DNA of 64,000 nucleotides from Aerococcaceae bacterium DSM 111022 (lineage in GTDB: Bacteria; Bacillota; Bacilli; Lactobacillales; Aerococcaceae): assembly GCA_015863195.1 (NCBI GenBank), contig JACBXO010000001.1, positions 62,001 through 126,000 of the forward strand, in the 5' to 3' direction. Position 1 is the stretch's first letter. Every line of letters begins with the position of its first letter. Of the stretch, positions 16,142 to 25,640 are shown piece after piece. Position numbers and translations under genes: made by a program. The notes under the pieces are model-generated. The model was given only the letters and a program-made list of their open reading frames with translations, made no database searches and was not told where the DNA came from.

Positions 16142-16750
16142 ATGACTATTGGAGGAATTGCTGGTTTAATTGCGGCCTTGGCTTTTGCTGTTTTAGTGGT
16201 CTTTATCTGCATCAATCTTTCGAAACTGTCTAAAGTTTTAACGGATGTTCAGGAGACTGTTAAACGTTTAAATACTACGATTGATATTGTCACTAAAGAT
16301 GTTGATAATCTTTCAATTGAGGTAGAAGGACTACTTAATAAAGGAAATACTTTAGTTGATGACGTTAACCAAAAAATTGGAAAAACAGATCCACTATTCA
16401 CTGCAATTGGTGATGTTGGCTTAACTGTCTCTGATTTAACGGATTCTGCTAATGAATTTGCAACTAATTTATTAAATAGTAACAGTAAAAAGAAAAGAAA
16501 CCCGATTGATCGCATTAGGAAATCAAGTAAAAAAAGTTCAGACGCTAAATATAATACTGCAGGAACGAAGCGCTCGTCAGAAATTAAACCGGAATCTGTA
16601 GTGGATGAAGAAATTGGTATTCATCCTGTGCGAAATGAATTTGAGTCAAGTGCCGTTAATTCAAAGAATGAAGATGAAGCGACGCAAACACTAAAACAAT
16701 TTATTAGTGCTGAGCCTTCAACTACAGCTGGAGAAATCAGAATTAAGTAA
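16142..16750 (+). CDS. DUF948 membrane-anchored protein
   Basis: 202 residues. One N-terminal membrane helix (about 5-27, IAGLIAALAFAVLVVFICINL), then a helical stretch with the pattern LSKVLTDVQETVKRLNTTID that is typical of DUF948. A basic patch KKKRNP and a polar, low-complexity tail follow. DUF948 proteins sit next to YtxH proteins in many Firmicutes and are linked to general stress or envelope functions without a defined activity. Here too the YtxH gene follows after 15 bases with its own ribosome binding site. Confidence 0.8.
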   Translation: MTIGGIAGLIAALAFAVLVVFICINLSKLSKVLTDVQETVKRLNTTIDIVTKDVDNLSIEVEGLLNKGNTLVDDVNQKIGKTDPLFTAIGDVGLTVSDLTDSANEFATNLLNSNSKKKRNPIDRIRKSSKKSSDAKYNTAGTKRSSEIKPESVVDEEIGIHPVRNEFESSAVNSKNEDEATQTLKQFISAEPSTTAGEIRIK

Positions 16751-16765
16751 AAGGAGACGATTTAA

Positions 16766-17269
16766 ATGAGTAAAAATAATGGCAGTTTTTTCCTAGGAGC
16801 ATTATTTGGAGCATCTATTGCTGGTGTTGCGGCTTTACTTTATGCACCGAAAACGGGGAAAGAATTACGTGCAGATATTGCAGAGGAAGTAGAATCTTTA
16901 TTAGTTCAAGCGAACGATTATAAGGAACATGCTGAAGAACGTAGTGTTGAATTTTATGATACAGTTGCCGAAGCAACAGAAGATATTAAAGTAAATCTAA
17001 AATATAATATGGATCAATTAAAAACGCAATTATCAGGAGTTACTGATGAAATGGCAGATGATTTTGATCATGTTAAAGAAGAATTAAAAGTATCTAAAGA
17101 CATCGTAGCTAATGAAGCACAACATGCAAGTGATGTAATTTCCCAGGCAGCGGGAGATGCTTCAGTTTATGCAGAAGTTGCTGCAGATGAAGTAAAAGCA
17201 GCTACACAAGATAGTGCTGAAACGATTAAAGAAGCTACTCAACAAGATGATGTAAGTACTGAAAATTAA
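16766..17269 (+). CDS. YtxH-domain protein
   Basis: 167 residues. The N-terminus has the YtxH signature: a short membrane or hydrophobic hairpin (FFLGALFGASIAGVAALLYAPKTGKELR), followed by a long acidic, Ala-rich amphipathic helix region. YtxH proteins in Bacillus are general-stress proteins of unknown mechanism. It is the second gene of the DUF948 operon and lies directly before ccpA, from which a terminator separates it. Confidence 0.85.
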   Translation: MSKNNGSFFLGALFGASIAGVAALLYAPKTGKELRADIAEEVESLLVQANDYKEHAEERSVEFYDTVAEATEDIKVNLKYNMDQLKTQLSGVTDEMADDFDHVKEELKVSKDIVANEAQHASDVISQAAGDASVYAEVAADEVKAATQDSAETIKEATQQDDVSTEN

Positions 17270-17278
17270 TTGAATTTT

Positions 17279-17313
17279 AAGAGCACGCATCTTTTCAGGT
17301 GTGTGCTCTTTTC
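17279..17313 (+). terminator. Terminator after the ytxH-like gene
   Basis: AAGAGCACGCA pairs with TGTGTGCTCTT around a 10-base loop, followed by TTC. Confidence 0.75.
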
Positions 17314-17321
17314 ATGGGGAT

Positions 17322-17359
17322 AGAAAACGCTTGCAGTCTTTATGAAAATATGGTATATT
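17322..17359 (+). promoter_or_regulatory. ccpA promoter with overlapping cre site
   Basis: -35 TTGCAG (17331-17336), 17-base spacer, TGG-TATATT (17351-17359). AGAAAACGCTTGCA (17322-17335) fits the cre consensus TGWNANCGNTNNCA at 13 of 14 positions and covers the -35. The arrangement suggests that CcpA represses its own gene. Confidence 0.8.
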
Positions 17360-17403
17360 GTTTTCAGAAGTATGAATAAAATTAGAAAGTGAGTGTACTG
17401 TAA

Positions 17404-18402
17404 ATGGAAAAACAAACAATAACAATTTATGACGTTGCTCGTGAAGCCGGCGTCTCAATGGCTACAGTATCTCGCGTTGTTAATGGCAATCCTAACGTTA
17501 AACCTAGTACGCGTAAAAAAGTATCGGAAGTTATCGATCGTTTAAATTACAGACCAAATGCGGTCGCGCGTGGATTAGCTAGTAAGAAGACAACGACGGT
17601 TGGGGTAATTATTCCAAATATTACGAATCAATTCTTTGCATTACTTGCCAATGGTATTGATGACATTGCAGCAATGTACAAATACAATATTATTTTAGCT
17701 AACTCAGATGATAATCCAGATAAAGAAATCAAGGTGTTTAACACATTACTTGCTCAACAGGTTGATGGGATTATTATTATGGGGTCTGATATTGACGAGG
17801 CATTCCAAAAAGAAATTGAACGTTCGACAACACCAGTAGTTTATGCTGGTACAGTAGTTGATTCAGATGAGGCTTATGTAGTTAATATTGATGATGAACT
17901 TGCGTCGCAACATGCAACGGAAAAATTACTTAAAAACAACGACCGAGTAGCGATGATTGATAAAACGAGTCACCAAAGTAAAAATAAACATCGTGTTGCT
18001 GGATTTAAGAAAGCTTATGAAAATGCTGGGAAAGATTTTGATGATAGTCTAATGCTCATGACTGAATTGGAGTTTAGAGAAGCGGATCGTATAGTTGATG
18101 AAATTATTGATTTAAATGTAGGCGGATTAGTTGTCTTTGATGATTCAACTGCTGTGGCAATTTTAAATGAATTAATCAACAGAGGAGTCAAAGTTCCAGA
18201 AGATATTGAAATGGTCACTGGTCATAATACAACACTTGCAGAACTGGCTAGACCAGCATTAGCAAGTATTGAATTACCTTTATATGATATCGGAGCGGTT
18301 TCAATGCGTTTATTAACTAAAATTATGAATAATGAAGATGATATTGAAAGTCGTCAAATTACATTACCACATAAAATTAAAGAACGTGAATCAACTAAGT
18401 AA
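17404..18402 (+). CDS. ccpA: Catabolite control protein A (LacI family)
   Basis: 332 residues. LacI-type helix-turn-helix at 5-50 (TIYDVAREAGVSMATVSRVV, then VKPSTRKKV and RPNAVARGLASKKT), followed by the periplasmic-binding-like effector domain (VGVIIPNITNQFFA and later). With HPr-Ser46-P it binds cre sites and controls carbon metabolism. The sequence phrase at the hinge and the length fit CcpA better than a sugar-specific LacI repressor, and no sugar genes are nearby. A cre site over the promoter fits autoregulation. Confidence 0.93.
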   Translation: MEKQTITIYDVAREAGVSMATVSRVVNGNPNVKPSTRKKVSEVIDRLNYRPNAVARGLASKKTTTVGVIIPNITNQFFALLANGIDDIAAMYKYNIILANSDDNPDKEIKVFNTLLAQQVDGIIIMGSDIDEAFQKEIERSTTPVVYAGTVVDSDEAYVVNIDDELASQHATEKLLKNNDRVAMIDKTSHQSKNKHRVAGFKKAYENAGKDFDDSLMLMTELEFREADRIVDEIIDLNVGGLVVFDDSTAVAILNELINRGVKVPEDIEMVTGHNTTLAELARPALASIELPLYDIGAVSMRLLTKIMNNEDDIESRQITLPHKIKERESTK

Positions 18403-18420
18403 TTGAATATAATTCAAATA

Positions 18421-18456
18421 AAAAAGCAACTCTCAATTCGAGAGTTGCTTTTTTTA
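18421..18456. terminator. Bidirectional terminator between ccpA and the PBP gene
   Basis: AAAGCAACTCTC and GAGAGTTGCTTT form a perfect 12-bp stem with loop AATTC and T runs in both directions. Its right part includes the stop codon of the PBP gene. Confidence 0.9.
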
Positions 18457-21400
18457 TTGGACACTTGGTGGTTCAGTACTCGGAGTTGTCTCTTCAACTT
18501 CAGGTGGCGTTGTTTCTGCTTCGCCTTGACTTTCATCCTGATTCTCTGAAGATTCATCTCCGTTTTCTGCTGAAGAATCACCTGATGATGAACTTGAAGA
18601 GTTGCTGTTTCGACGATTCTCTTCTTCTTGGAGTCTAGTTACCTGTGCATTCCAAAATGCAGCTTGCTCCTCATCTGTTGCATTAAATATAAAATCTAAT
18701 GTTAAAGGAGGGGCAGGGTGAGATGTTTTAAATAGATCATCTCGTACAGGACCTGTTAATTGAATGGTACGACCATTGTAATTAACAGTCCCAGGCAGCG
18801 TTCCAGTTTGCTCCAAAATGCTTTGTTGTTGAACAGATGTCGGTTGTTGGAAAGCGAGTTCTGTACCAAATATTTCTGGACGAATACCATATAAGTCGTT
18901 GACAATTCTTGCCCAGTAAATTTGACTACGAACACTTTCTAAACCGAATCCATCATTCACGTTAATCGTATAATCAGCAAATCGACTATCATAACCTATC
19001 CAAGATCCGATAGTAATTTGTGGAGTAGAAGCGAGGAACCAAATATCTTTTGAATTTTCACTAATACCTGATTTAGCAATCCAATCGCCGCCCATTACCA
19101 TATTTTCATTGGCTGTACGACCAGTACCTTGATCCATAGTATCTCGAAGCATATCTACCATCAAGTAATTAGAATCTTCTGCAAATACTGTGACAGGGTC
19201 GACATCTTGTTGGAAAAGGACATTTCCATCAGCGTCTTCAATGCGTTCAATGTAATAGCCATCGATATATTGTCCATTATTAGCGAAAGTAGTGAAGGCA
19301 CTTGTTTGTTCAAATACTGTTGGTCCTGATGTAACACCACCTAATGAGAAAGCTAAATTATGTGTTTCCTCTTCAGTGTATGAATCAACGGTATCAAATC
19401 CCATCCGTTCAAGATAATCAATTATTGATACACCTTGACGTAAATTCTCTTGATAAATACGAACAGCAGGTAAATTATCTGAACGATAAAGTGCTCTTCG
19501 AGCTGACATGTTTTCATTACTCATTGTCATACCATAGTTTGTTGGTTGCCAAGTAGAACCATCTTCATATGTCTCCACGAAGGCTGTATCAGGAATCATC
19601 GTAGCTGGATTAATAATATTATGTTCAATCGCTGGTCCATAAACAACTAATGGTTTAATGGTAGAGCCAGGAGAACGGTGCATGTTAAACGCGTGATCGA
19701 TTTGATTATTCTCAAAATCGGTACCAGCGATAAAGCCTAAGACGCGTCCAGTAGGATTGTCAATAACAACGAGTCCTGTTTGAATACGTTCGACGTAATA
19801 AGTCTCTTGACCAGTTTCAGGATCGACATAAACACCATCATAATAAACACCTAAGTCAGATTCATAGGATTGAGCTGAGACTTGAAGTTGATCATAAATT
19901 TCTTTATCAATTGTCGAATAAACATGGTATCCACCAGTTCTTAATTCTTCTTCCGCTGAGAAATAGTATTCATTATACCACTCATCATTTGCCCATACTT
20001 GTTCTCTTGTTAAACCATCTTCTTCAATACGTGCTAGCATAATTTTTTCAACGGCACCATTGAAAATAGTGTTGTAAAGATAAGAACTTCTCTCTTCAGG
20101 AATCGATTCTGTAGCGATGAAGTCTTGAGTGATATCATAAGACATGGCTTGGTTATATTCTTCCTCAGTTATATCTTGGTTACGATACATTCTAAAAAGA
20201 ACTTCATGCATTCTTTCAATACCAGCAGTCATATCGTCATATATTTCACCTGTCTGAGAGTAGGGGGTATATGCATAAGGATCTTGTGGTAGACCTACTA
20301 AAAAGGCTGCTTGAGGTAAATTAACTTCATCAGCATTCACCCCAAATATCCCTCGAGCTGCGGCTTCAATACCTGCGATATTTTCCCCTTTGTTGTTACG
20401 ACCAAATGGTGAAACATTTAAGTAAGCCATTAAAATATCATTTTTTTCGAAGTAGTTTTCAACTCTTAAAGCTAATAATATTTCATTTGCTTTACGTGCG
20501 AAGGTTACTTCGTTTGATAATAACTGTTGTTTAACTAATTGTTGCGTTAATGTTGAGCCGCCAGTACCAGATTGAGTAAATAGCGACTCTAAGGCAGCTC
20601 TTAAAATGGCTTTCGGCACAATCCCCGGATGCTCATAGAAATATTCATCCTCTGTGGCAACAAGTCCGGCTACAATATATGGAGAAACAGCATCTAAACT
20701 TGTTTCAGTTCGAACTACATCGGTTTGAATATCAGCAATTGGATTACCGTCTCCATAGTAAAGTGTACTTTGTTCTTCGTAACGTGTTAGTTGTTCTGCT
20801 AGCGTTTGTTCAGACGGAGGTTCAGTATCTTTGACCAATGAAGCAAAATAACCAATTCCAGCACCACCAACAAGTGCGCCAATTAATAAAACAATCACAG
20901 TTAAATAAAGAATTAGTTTTCCTAAAACATTAAGGAAGACTTTGAAACTAAATGCTACTTTTTCATTCGTGTCATAGTCTTTAAGTGAATAAGGACTTTC
21001 TTTATCATTGTTTTGATTATTTGTTTTCACCAAGGGAAGAGAAGGTGCATTGTCACCTTCTTCTGAAGTTGGATCTTCTGTTTCATCTTCCGTTTGATCA
21101 TTTTGTTTGTTTTTAGATTGGTGAACATTACGACGACTTGGGTGATTAGCGATAATAATATTTGGTTCAGATTGATTTTCAGAATTTATTTCACTATCTG
21201 TGTCTTCATCTTCAATCTTATCTTCTGCATTTGTATTTGAATCGTTAACTTGATTTAATATCGCTTGTTCAGGATACTTTTTAGCCATTTCTTGATCGAC
21301 ATCATCTTCCAATTGTTTAATTCGAGCTAAACGCCTTTCACGTTCAAGTTTAATTTCTTCTCGAGAAGGTATTTTTTTATTCGAATTCTTTGTTGTCTCG

Positions 21401-21543
21401 TCAGACGACGTTGTTTCATTCGGTTTGTCTTCTGAGTCATACTTTTCAATAGAATTATCTTCTGAAGCAATATTTTCATTCAATAAATCATCTGAATGAT
21501 TATTAGTTGACTTGTTGTCTGATTGATTATTATCTTCGCGCAT
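18454..21543 (-). CDS. Class A penicillin-binding protein (PBP1A-like)
   Basis: 1029 residues, a bifunctional glycosyltransferase/transpeptidase that polymerises and crosslinks peptidoglycan outside the membrane. Residues 1-195 are a cytoplasmic Asn/Asp/Glu/Ser-rich tail, unusually long, then a membrane helix (about 205-235). The GT51 domain has catalytic Glu298 in ATEDEYFYEHPG and GGSTLTQQLVKQ. The transpeptidase domain has S627-T-I-K630 and K824-S-G (KTG box as KSG). The C-terminus is a Ser- and Pro/Thr/Glu-rich tail of about 60 residues. Family PBP1A/PonA-type; usual length without the N-terminal tail is 700-800. It is a single-gene unit with terminator behind and ribosome binding site GAAGGTG ahead. 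Confidence 0.93.
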   Translation of the reverse strand: MREDNNQSDNKSTNNHSDDLLNENIASEDNSIEKYDSEDKPNETTSSDETTKNSNKKIPSREEIKLERERRLARIKQLEDDVDQEMAKKYPEQAILNQVNDSNTNAEDKIEDEDTDSEINSENQSEPNIIIANHPSRRNVHQSKNKQNDQTEDETEDPTSEEGDNAPSLPLVKTNNQNNDKESPYSLKDYDTNEKVAFSFKVFLNVLGKLILYLTVIVLLIGALVGGAGIGYFASLVKDTEPPSEQTLAEQLTRYEEQSTLYYGDGNPIADIQTDVVRTETSLDAVSPYIVAGLVATEDEYFYEHPGIVPKAILRAALESLFTQSGTGGSTLTQQLVKQQLLSNEVTFARKANEILLALRVENYFEKNDILMAYLNVSPFGRNNKGENIAGIEAAARGIFGVNADEVNLPQAAFLVGLPQDPYAYTPYSQTGEIYDDMTAGIERMHEVLFRMYRNQDITEEEYNQAMSYDITQDFIATESIPEERSSYLYNTIFNGAVEKIMLARIEEDGLTREQVWANDEWYNEYYFSAEEELRTGGYHVYSTIDKEIYDQLQVSAQSYESDLGVYYDGVYVDPETGQETYYVERIQTGLVVIDNPTGRVLGFIAGTDFENNQIDHAFNMHRSPGSTIKPLVVYGPAIEHNIINPATMIPDTAFVETYEDGSTWQPTNYGMTMSNENMSARRALYRSDNLPAVRIYQENLRQGVSIIDYLERMGFDTVDSYTEEETHNLAFSLGGVTSGPTVFEQTSAFTTFANNGQYIDGYYIERIEDADGNVLFQQDVDPVTVFAEDSNYLMVDMLRDTMDQGTGRTANENMVMGGDWIAKSGISENSKDIWFLASTPQITIGSWIGYDSRFADYTINVNDGFGLESVRSQIYWARIVNDLYGIRPEIFGTELAFQQPTSVQQQSILEQTGTLPGTVNYNGRTIQLTGPVRDDLFKTSHPAPPLTLDFIFNATDEEQAAFWNAQVTRLQEEENRRNSNSSSSSSGDSSAENGDESSENQDESQGEAETTPPEVEETTPSTEPPSVQ

Positions 21544-21574
21544 TATTTCACCTTCTTCCTTTATAAATTAGAAT

Positions 21575-22546
21575 TTAGGCAGTGCGATTTTCGCTTAATG
21601 ATTCTCCGATAACATTTAGACGATTTTCCCACTCTTCGTTTGAAAGATTATTTTCAGAAATATAACGATTACGTGGGTGACGACGACATTCTGCTGAACA
21701 GCCACGAACATATTTAGCTTCATTTTTTTCAGAAACTAAAATTTGACGGTTACATTCTGGGTTTCCGCAGTTTACATAGCGTTCACATGGTTCACCATCA
21801 AAATAATCGCGGCCAACAACAGTAGGTTCAACACGGTTAATAGGAACAGCAATACGTTCATCGAAGACATACATTTGTCCTTCCCATAAGTCACCTTGAA
21901 CTTCAGGGTCTTTACCGTAAGTGTCAATACCACCATTTAATTGGGCTACATCTTTGAAACCTTCACGAAGCATCCAGCCTGAGAATTTTTCACAACGAAC
22001 GCCACCAGTACAATAAACGACAACGCGTTTTTCCATAAATTTCTCTTTGTTTTCAAGTACCCATTCTGGTAATTCTCTAAAGTTTTTGATATCTGGACGA
22101 ACGGCACCTTTAAAGTGACCTAAATCATACTCATAATCATTACGAGTATCTAATACAATTGTGTCCTCGTCTAAGATAGCGTCTCTGAATTCAGTTGGAT
22201 TTAAATATTCACCTGTTAATTCTAATGGGTCAATATCATCTTCTAAATCAAGAGAAACAATCTCTTCACGGACACGAACATACATCTTGCTATGAGCGAA
22301 GTCATCTGCTTCGTCTTCTTTAAACCATAGGTCTTCAAAACCTGGTAACGAATGAACATACTCTTTATATTTTTCTGTTTGTTCGATTGTCCCTGAAACA
22401 GTACCATTGATACCTTCAGAACCTACTAAAACACGACCTTTTAAGCCAATCGATTTTGTGAAACGTAAGTGGTCTTGAACGAACGCTTCGGGATCAGCAA
22501 TTTCTTGATATTTATAATATAATAATACACGATAGTCTTTAGACAT
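21575..22546 (-). CDS. trhO: tRNA uridine(34) hydroxylase, rhodanese family (TrhO/YceA)
   Basis: 323 residues. An N-terminal acylphosphatase-like domain ([14 protein letters not shown]) precedes a rhodanese domain ([20 protein letters not shown]) with the catalytic Cys in [15 protein letters not shown]. The C-terminus carries a Cys-rich block ([10 protein letters not shown] and CSAECRRHP). TrhO makes 5-hydroxyuridine at the wobble base of several tRNAs in an oxygen-dependent way. Start ATG with AAGGAGG ribosome binding site. It lies 31 bases upstream of the PBP gene on the same strand with no terminator seen between, so co-transcription is possible. Confidence 0.9.
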   Translation of the reverse strand: MSKDYRVLLYYKYQEIADPEAFVQDHLRFTKSIGLKGRVLVGSEGINGTVSGTIEQTEKYKEYVHSLPGFEDLWFKEDEADDFAHSKMYVRVREEIVSLDLEDDIDPLELTGEYLNPTEFRDAILDEDTIVLDTRNDYEYDLGHFKGAVRPDIKNFRELPEWVLENKEKFMEKRVVVYCTGGVRCEKFSGWMLREGFKDVAQLNGGIDTYGKDPEVQGDLWEGQMYVFDERIAVPINRVEPTVVGRDYFDGEPCERYVNCGNPECNRQILVSEKNEAKYVRGCSAECRRHPRNRYISENNLSNEEWENRLNVIGESLSENRTA

Positions 22547-22669
22547 GTGCTACCTCCTTGATTTTAATAAACATGTTACTATTATACTTAAAAATCAAGT
22601 TATTCACAACTTAATGTATTTCTTTATCATGTTAATTTGATGAAATTTTTGTGATTATTTATTAAAATA

Positions 22670-22678
22670 TGCTAGAAT
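22670..22678 (+). promoter_or_regulatory. Extended -10 promoter of the lipid kinase gene
   Basis: TGC-TAGAAT lies 33 bases upstream of the chosen start at 22711. It also shows that a reading frame from 22669 cannot be the real start. Confidence 0.55.
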
Positions 22679-22710
22679 TAAATAAAAGTATTTTCTTTGG
22701 AGGTGAAGAG

Positions 22711-23625
22711 ATGTTAAAAAATGTTTTAATTATTGCTAATCCCGTAGCCGGCAAGGCCAAAGGAAAAGAGTTTGCTATTGAATTAGCAAGTGTGCTTGAA
22801 GAGGCGCACCAAAGTCAAACAGAAATTAAATATACTGAAGGAGCAAATGATGCTACTAATTGGGCGAATGAAAGTGTTCAAGAAGGGTATGATAGCGTCT
22901 TTTGTTTAGGTGGAGATGGAACAGTAAGCGAGGTAATTGAAGGCTTAATGTCGAACGAAGTAGAGGAAAGACCTTATTTTTCATTTGTTCCATTGGGGAC
23001 TGTAAATGATTTAGCCAGAGCAATTGGAATACCTTTAAATCCGCAAAAAGCAATTGATAGCTTTAAAAATATTCAAGAGTCAACGTTGGATGTAGGGCAA
23101 ATTAATGATAGTTATTTTATTAATGTGATTGCTATTGGAGTTATTCCTGAAGGTGTGATGAACACTCAGTCCGATGATAAAAATCGTTTAGGTGTTTTTG
23201 CGTATATTAAAGATGGTTTACAAGGATTTTTCTCGCACAAGGGATATGATTTAAAGTTAACTATTGAGAATGAAGAAGAGCGTAAAATTAAAACGAATTT
23301 GATGATTGTTGCTTTGACGAATAGTGTTGGTGGACTTGACTTTATGTTTAATCAAGCAACTTATAATGATGGATTATTGCATTTAGCAGCGGTTGATGGC
23401 CATCATCCAATATCTACTATAAATGCTGCATTAGAACTTAGTTTTGATAATTTAACACAAAATGATTTAGAGAATATGGTGTCATTACAAGCAACTCAGT
23501 TAGATATAGAATCTTTGAGTGAACAAGATATTGCTACGAATATGGATGGAGATCCTGGACCAAATCTGCCTGTTTCATTAAAAGTTATCCATAATGCTTT
23601 AAAAATATTGTTACCTAAATTTTAG
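22711..23625 (+). CDS. Diacylglycerol/lipid kinase, YegS/DgkB family
   Basis: 304 residues from the ATG at 22711 with ribosome binding site GGAGGTG. Kinase motifs: NPVAGKAKGKEF at the start, LGGDGTVSEVIEGL as the nucleotide loop, PLGTVNDLARAIG, and MDGDPGPNLPV near the end. These soluble or peripheral enzymes phosphorylate diacylglycerol or related lipids; in Firmicutes DgkB recycles diacylglycerol from lipoteichoic acid synthesis. The exact substrate cannot be read from the sequence. It is expressed from its own promoter. Confidence 0.88.
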   Translation: MLKNVLIIANPVAGKAKGKEFAIELASVLEEAHQSQTEIKYTEGANDATNWANESVQEGYDSVFCLGGDGTVSEVIEGLMSNEVEERPYFSFVPLGTVNDLARAIGIPLNPQKAIDSFKNIQESTLDVGQINDSYFINVIAIGVIPEGVMNTQSDDKNRLGVFAYIKDGLQGFFSHKGYDLKLTIENEEERKIKTNLMIVALTNSVGGLDFMFNQATYNDGLLHLAAVDGHHPISTINAALELSFDNLTQNDLENMVSLQATQLDIESLSEQDIATNMDGDPGPNLPVSLKVIHNALKILLPKF

Positions 23626-23658
23626 TAAATGCTATTAATTAGTAAATAATTCTAATTA

Positions 23659-23667
23659 TGGTATAAT
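23659..23667 (+). promoter_or_regulatory. Extended -10 promoter of the DUF2187 gene
   Basis: TGG-TATAAT, perfect -10 and TGn, 54 bases before the chosen start at 23721. Confidence 0.6.
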
Positions 23668-23720
23668 ATATGTAATGTGTGTCGTTATTGCCGAATCGCA
23701 GAAAGAGGGTCACATTATAT

Positions 23721-24068
23721 ATGGCTAAAACTAAAGTTACACCAGAGCAACAACAACTCATTGAAAAAGAATTACGTCGAGGGACGAATAAATCAAGAAT
23801 TTCAACCTTACTAGAGGTCGATTACGACGAAGGTATAGAGATGATTGAATTTGTTAAAGACGATATCCGACCTGAAGTAGGAGATCGGATTGTTTTTAAA
23901 TTCCGTGATGCGGATATGGCAGGTACCATTATTAAATTATTAACGAATAGTGCAGTTATTGAAATTTATTGGGAATTATCTGATCCAACGATGAAAGATA
24001 TTATAGAAGACCGCACGATTGTCAATTTTAAAGATATCATTGACTTTGTTGAAGAACCTGAAGCATAA
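23721..24068 (+). CDS. DUF2187-domain protein (YkvS-like)
   Basis: 115 residues from the ATG at 23721 (AGAGGG 14 bases ahead). An earlier in-frame GTG at 23679 is possible but would start only 12 bases after the -10 box. The N-terminal half is basic and looks like a helix-turn-helix (QLIEKELRRGTNKSRISTLLEV). The C-terminal half (GDRIVFKFRDADMAGTIIKL, then SAVIEI) is a small beta domain like DUF2187/YkvS. Function unknown. The combination of the two halves could mean a DNA- or RNA-binding role, which is inference. Confidence 0.7.
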   Translation: MAKTKVTPEQQQLIEKELRRGTNKSRISTLLEVDYDEGIEMIEFVKDDIRPEVGDRIVFKFRDADMAGTIIKLLTNSAVIEIYWELSDPTMKDIIEDRTIVNFKDIIDFVEEPEA

Positions 24069-24070
24069 TA

Positions 24071-24105
24071 AAACAGGTGTTAATTAATTTTAACACCTGT
24101 TTTTA
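24071..24105. terminator. Bidirectional terminator
   Basis: AACAGGTGTTAA and TTAACACCTGTT form a 12-bp stem with T runs on both strands between convergent genes. Confidence 0.88.
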
Positions 24106-24115
24106 TATTTGAAAT

Positions 24116-25108
24116 TTAAAATTGTTGATGGTGGGTGACATTTAAGTCAACATGGCTAATGTATTCTTGTAAAACTTTTTTCATATAACTTAATAAATTT
24201 TGATCAATTTCGTCATCAGAAAGATCAGTAAGCCCGTTTAATGAATTATAGGCATGATACCAATCTTCTGGTGCTTTAATAACCTTGTCAAAAAATGGAT
24301 AAAAACTATTAGCTTGAGTATGAAATTGTTGAATTAACTCATTAGTTAAATGAGGATTGTCTTGCTCAGATAATTCATAAATCTTCTTGAGGGTATCTTG
24401 ATACATTTTATTATCAGCTAATGGTTGTAATTTATTTAAATCCAGTTCATGTTTTTCATTCAACCAGTGGTAATCTATTGTTTTCTCTACTGGATTTTGT
24501 ATTAAGTAGTGTAGTATGTCTGTTTTGACAAAACTGACAATCTTGTCTGATTCTAATAAAGGAATCAGTAGTTTTTCTACAATATTTCCTGATAAGCCAT
24601 AAAAAATATCAAGATACTTTAACTGATCAAAAGGCGTTTGAATATAAAATTGATGTAAAATTGCACCGTATTTATCTTCTTTCGCTAATTTATTAAAACG
24701 CTGGGTTAAAGCTATTTTTGATTCTAAACGTTCAATTGCTTGGTTAATTAAGTTTTCTAATTGATATTCATTTGGTACAACTTGTTTTAGGCGGTACAAG
24801 TTTAAAACGCCACTTTGATTGTCTTCAATCATTTCACAAATAACAATATAGAAAGTAGCTAGTTCTTTGTTTTCTAAAAAATGTTCCAGTTGAATATCAT
24901 ATTCAATTAAAAAAGTATTTAAATCATCACGATTGTCTAGGAAAAGATAATAGGCAATAATTTCATTTAATGCTTCACCAGATGGTGTATTTTGATAACT
25001 TTTAATGAAATAATTAATAGCAGTTTGGTAATTTAACTCTGCAGCCGCATTACGTCCTTTACGTATATAATTTTCGCCTTGATTGGGCATTTCTACGATA
25101 TCTGTCAC
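24116..25108 (-). CDS. TPR-like helical protein, unknown function
   Basis: 330 residues from a GTG with ribosome binding site GAGGTGAG. Residues 12-75 look like two TPR-type helix pairs (YIRKGRNAAAELNYQTAINY, then ALNEIIAYYLFLDNRDDL). The rest is helical, acidic and Gln-rich without motifs. It may be a distant YpiA-like TPR protein. It is divergent from the RNase H gene with 48 bases between the starts. No function is assigned. Confidence 0.65.
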   Translation of the reverse strand: MTDIVEMPNQGENYIRKGRNAAAELNYQTAINYFIKSYQNTPSGEALNEIIAYYLFLDNRDDLNTFLIEYDIQLEHFLENKELATFYIVICEMIEDNQSGVLNLYRLKQVVPNEYQLENLINQAIERLESKIALTQRFNKLAKEDKYGAILHQFYIQTPFDQLKYLDIFYGLSGNIVEKLLIPLLESDKIVSFVKTDILHYLIQNPVEKTIDYHWLNEKHELDLNKLQPLADNKMYQDTLKKIYELSEQDNPHLTNELIQQFHTQANSFYPFFDKVIKAPEDWYHAYNSLNGLTDLSDDEIDQNLLSYMKKVLQEYISHVDLNVTHHQQF

Positions 25109-25156
25109 TTTCTCACCTCATTTATTTTATTATTCTATTTTACATGGAGGATTCTT

Positions 25157-25579
25157 ATGATTCAACTATATGTCGATGCTGCTTTTAGACCACATACACA
25201 TGAATGCGGAATTGGAATTATTATTCATTACTCAAAAGACAATCATATTCAACATAAATTTTACATGGAATATTTACAAGATAACCATCAGGCAGAATTT
25301 GTTGCATTGTGGATGGGACTAAAGATGATCGGCTCAGAGAAATTAAGTCAGGAATTTATTCAAATATTTTCTGATAGTCAAATAGTTGTTGATTCTGTTG
25401 CGAAAAGTTATGCTAAAAATAAAACTTATCAAGGTTGGTTAACTTTGATTGAGCAGGAGTTAAGCCTAAGCAAAGATTATTTTATTAATCTTTCTCATGA
25501 AAAAAATAATACTGGAGTGGACCAGATTGCTAAACAAGCATTAAACAAACAGGGGAAATTTAGAGAATTAGAGATATAA
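25157..25579 (+). CDS. RNase HI-like protein
   Basis: 140 residues from the ATG at 25157 with GGAGG seven bases before; an upstream extension would overlap the divergent gene. RNase H fold residues are visible: YVDAAF with the first Asp, QAEFVALWMGL with the Glu, FSDSQIVVDSV with the second Asp, and NTGVDQIAKQAL with the last Asp. It would cut RNA in RNA-DNA hybrids or act as the YpdQ/YpeP-type RNase H-like protein of Firmicutes. All four acidic positions are present, so an active enzyme is likely. Confidence 0.85.
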   Translation: MIQLYVDAAFRPHTHECGIGIIIHYSKDNHIQHKFYMEYLQDNHQAEFVALWMGLKMIGSEKLSQEFIQIFSDSQIVVDSVAKSYAKNKTYQGWLTLIEQELSLSKDYFINLSHEKNNTGVDQIAKQALNKQGKFRELEI

Positions 25580-25585
25580 ACTATC

Positions 25586-25633
25586 AAAAGTACGCTTAAA
25601 TATTCTATGATGAGAATATCTAAGCGTACTTTT
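25586..25633. terminator. Bidirectional terminator
   Basis: AAAAGTACGCTTA pairs with TAAGCGTACTTTT, with an inner stem ATATTCT/AGAATAT. It separates the convergent RNase H and methyltransferase genes. Confidence 0.88.
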
Positions 25634-25640
25634 AAAAAAA

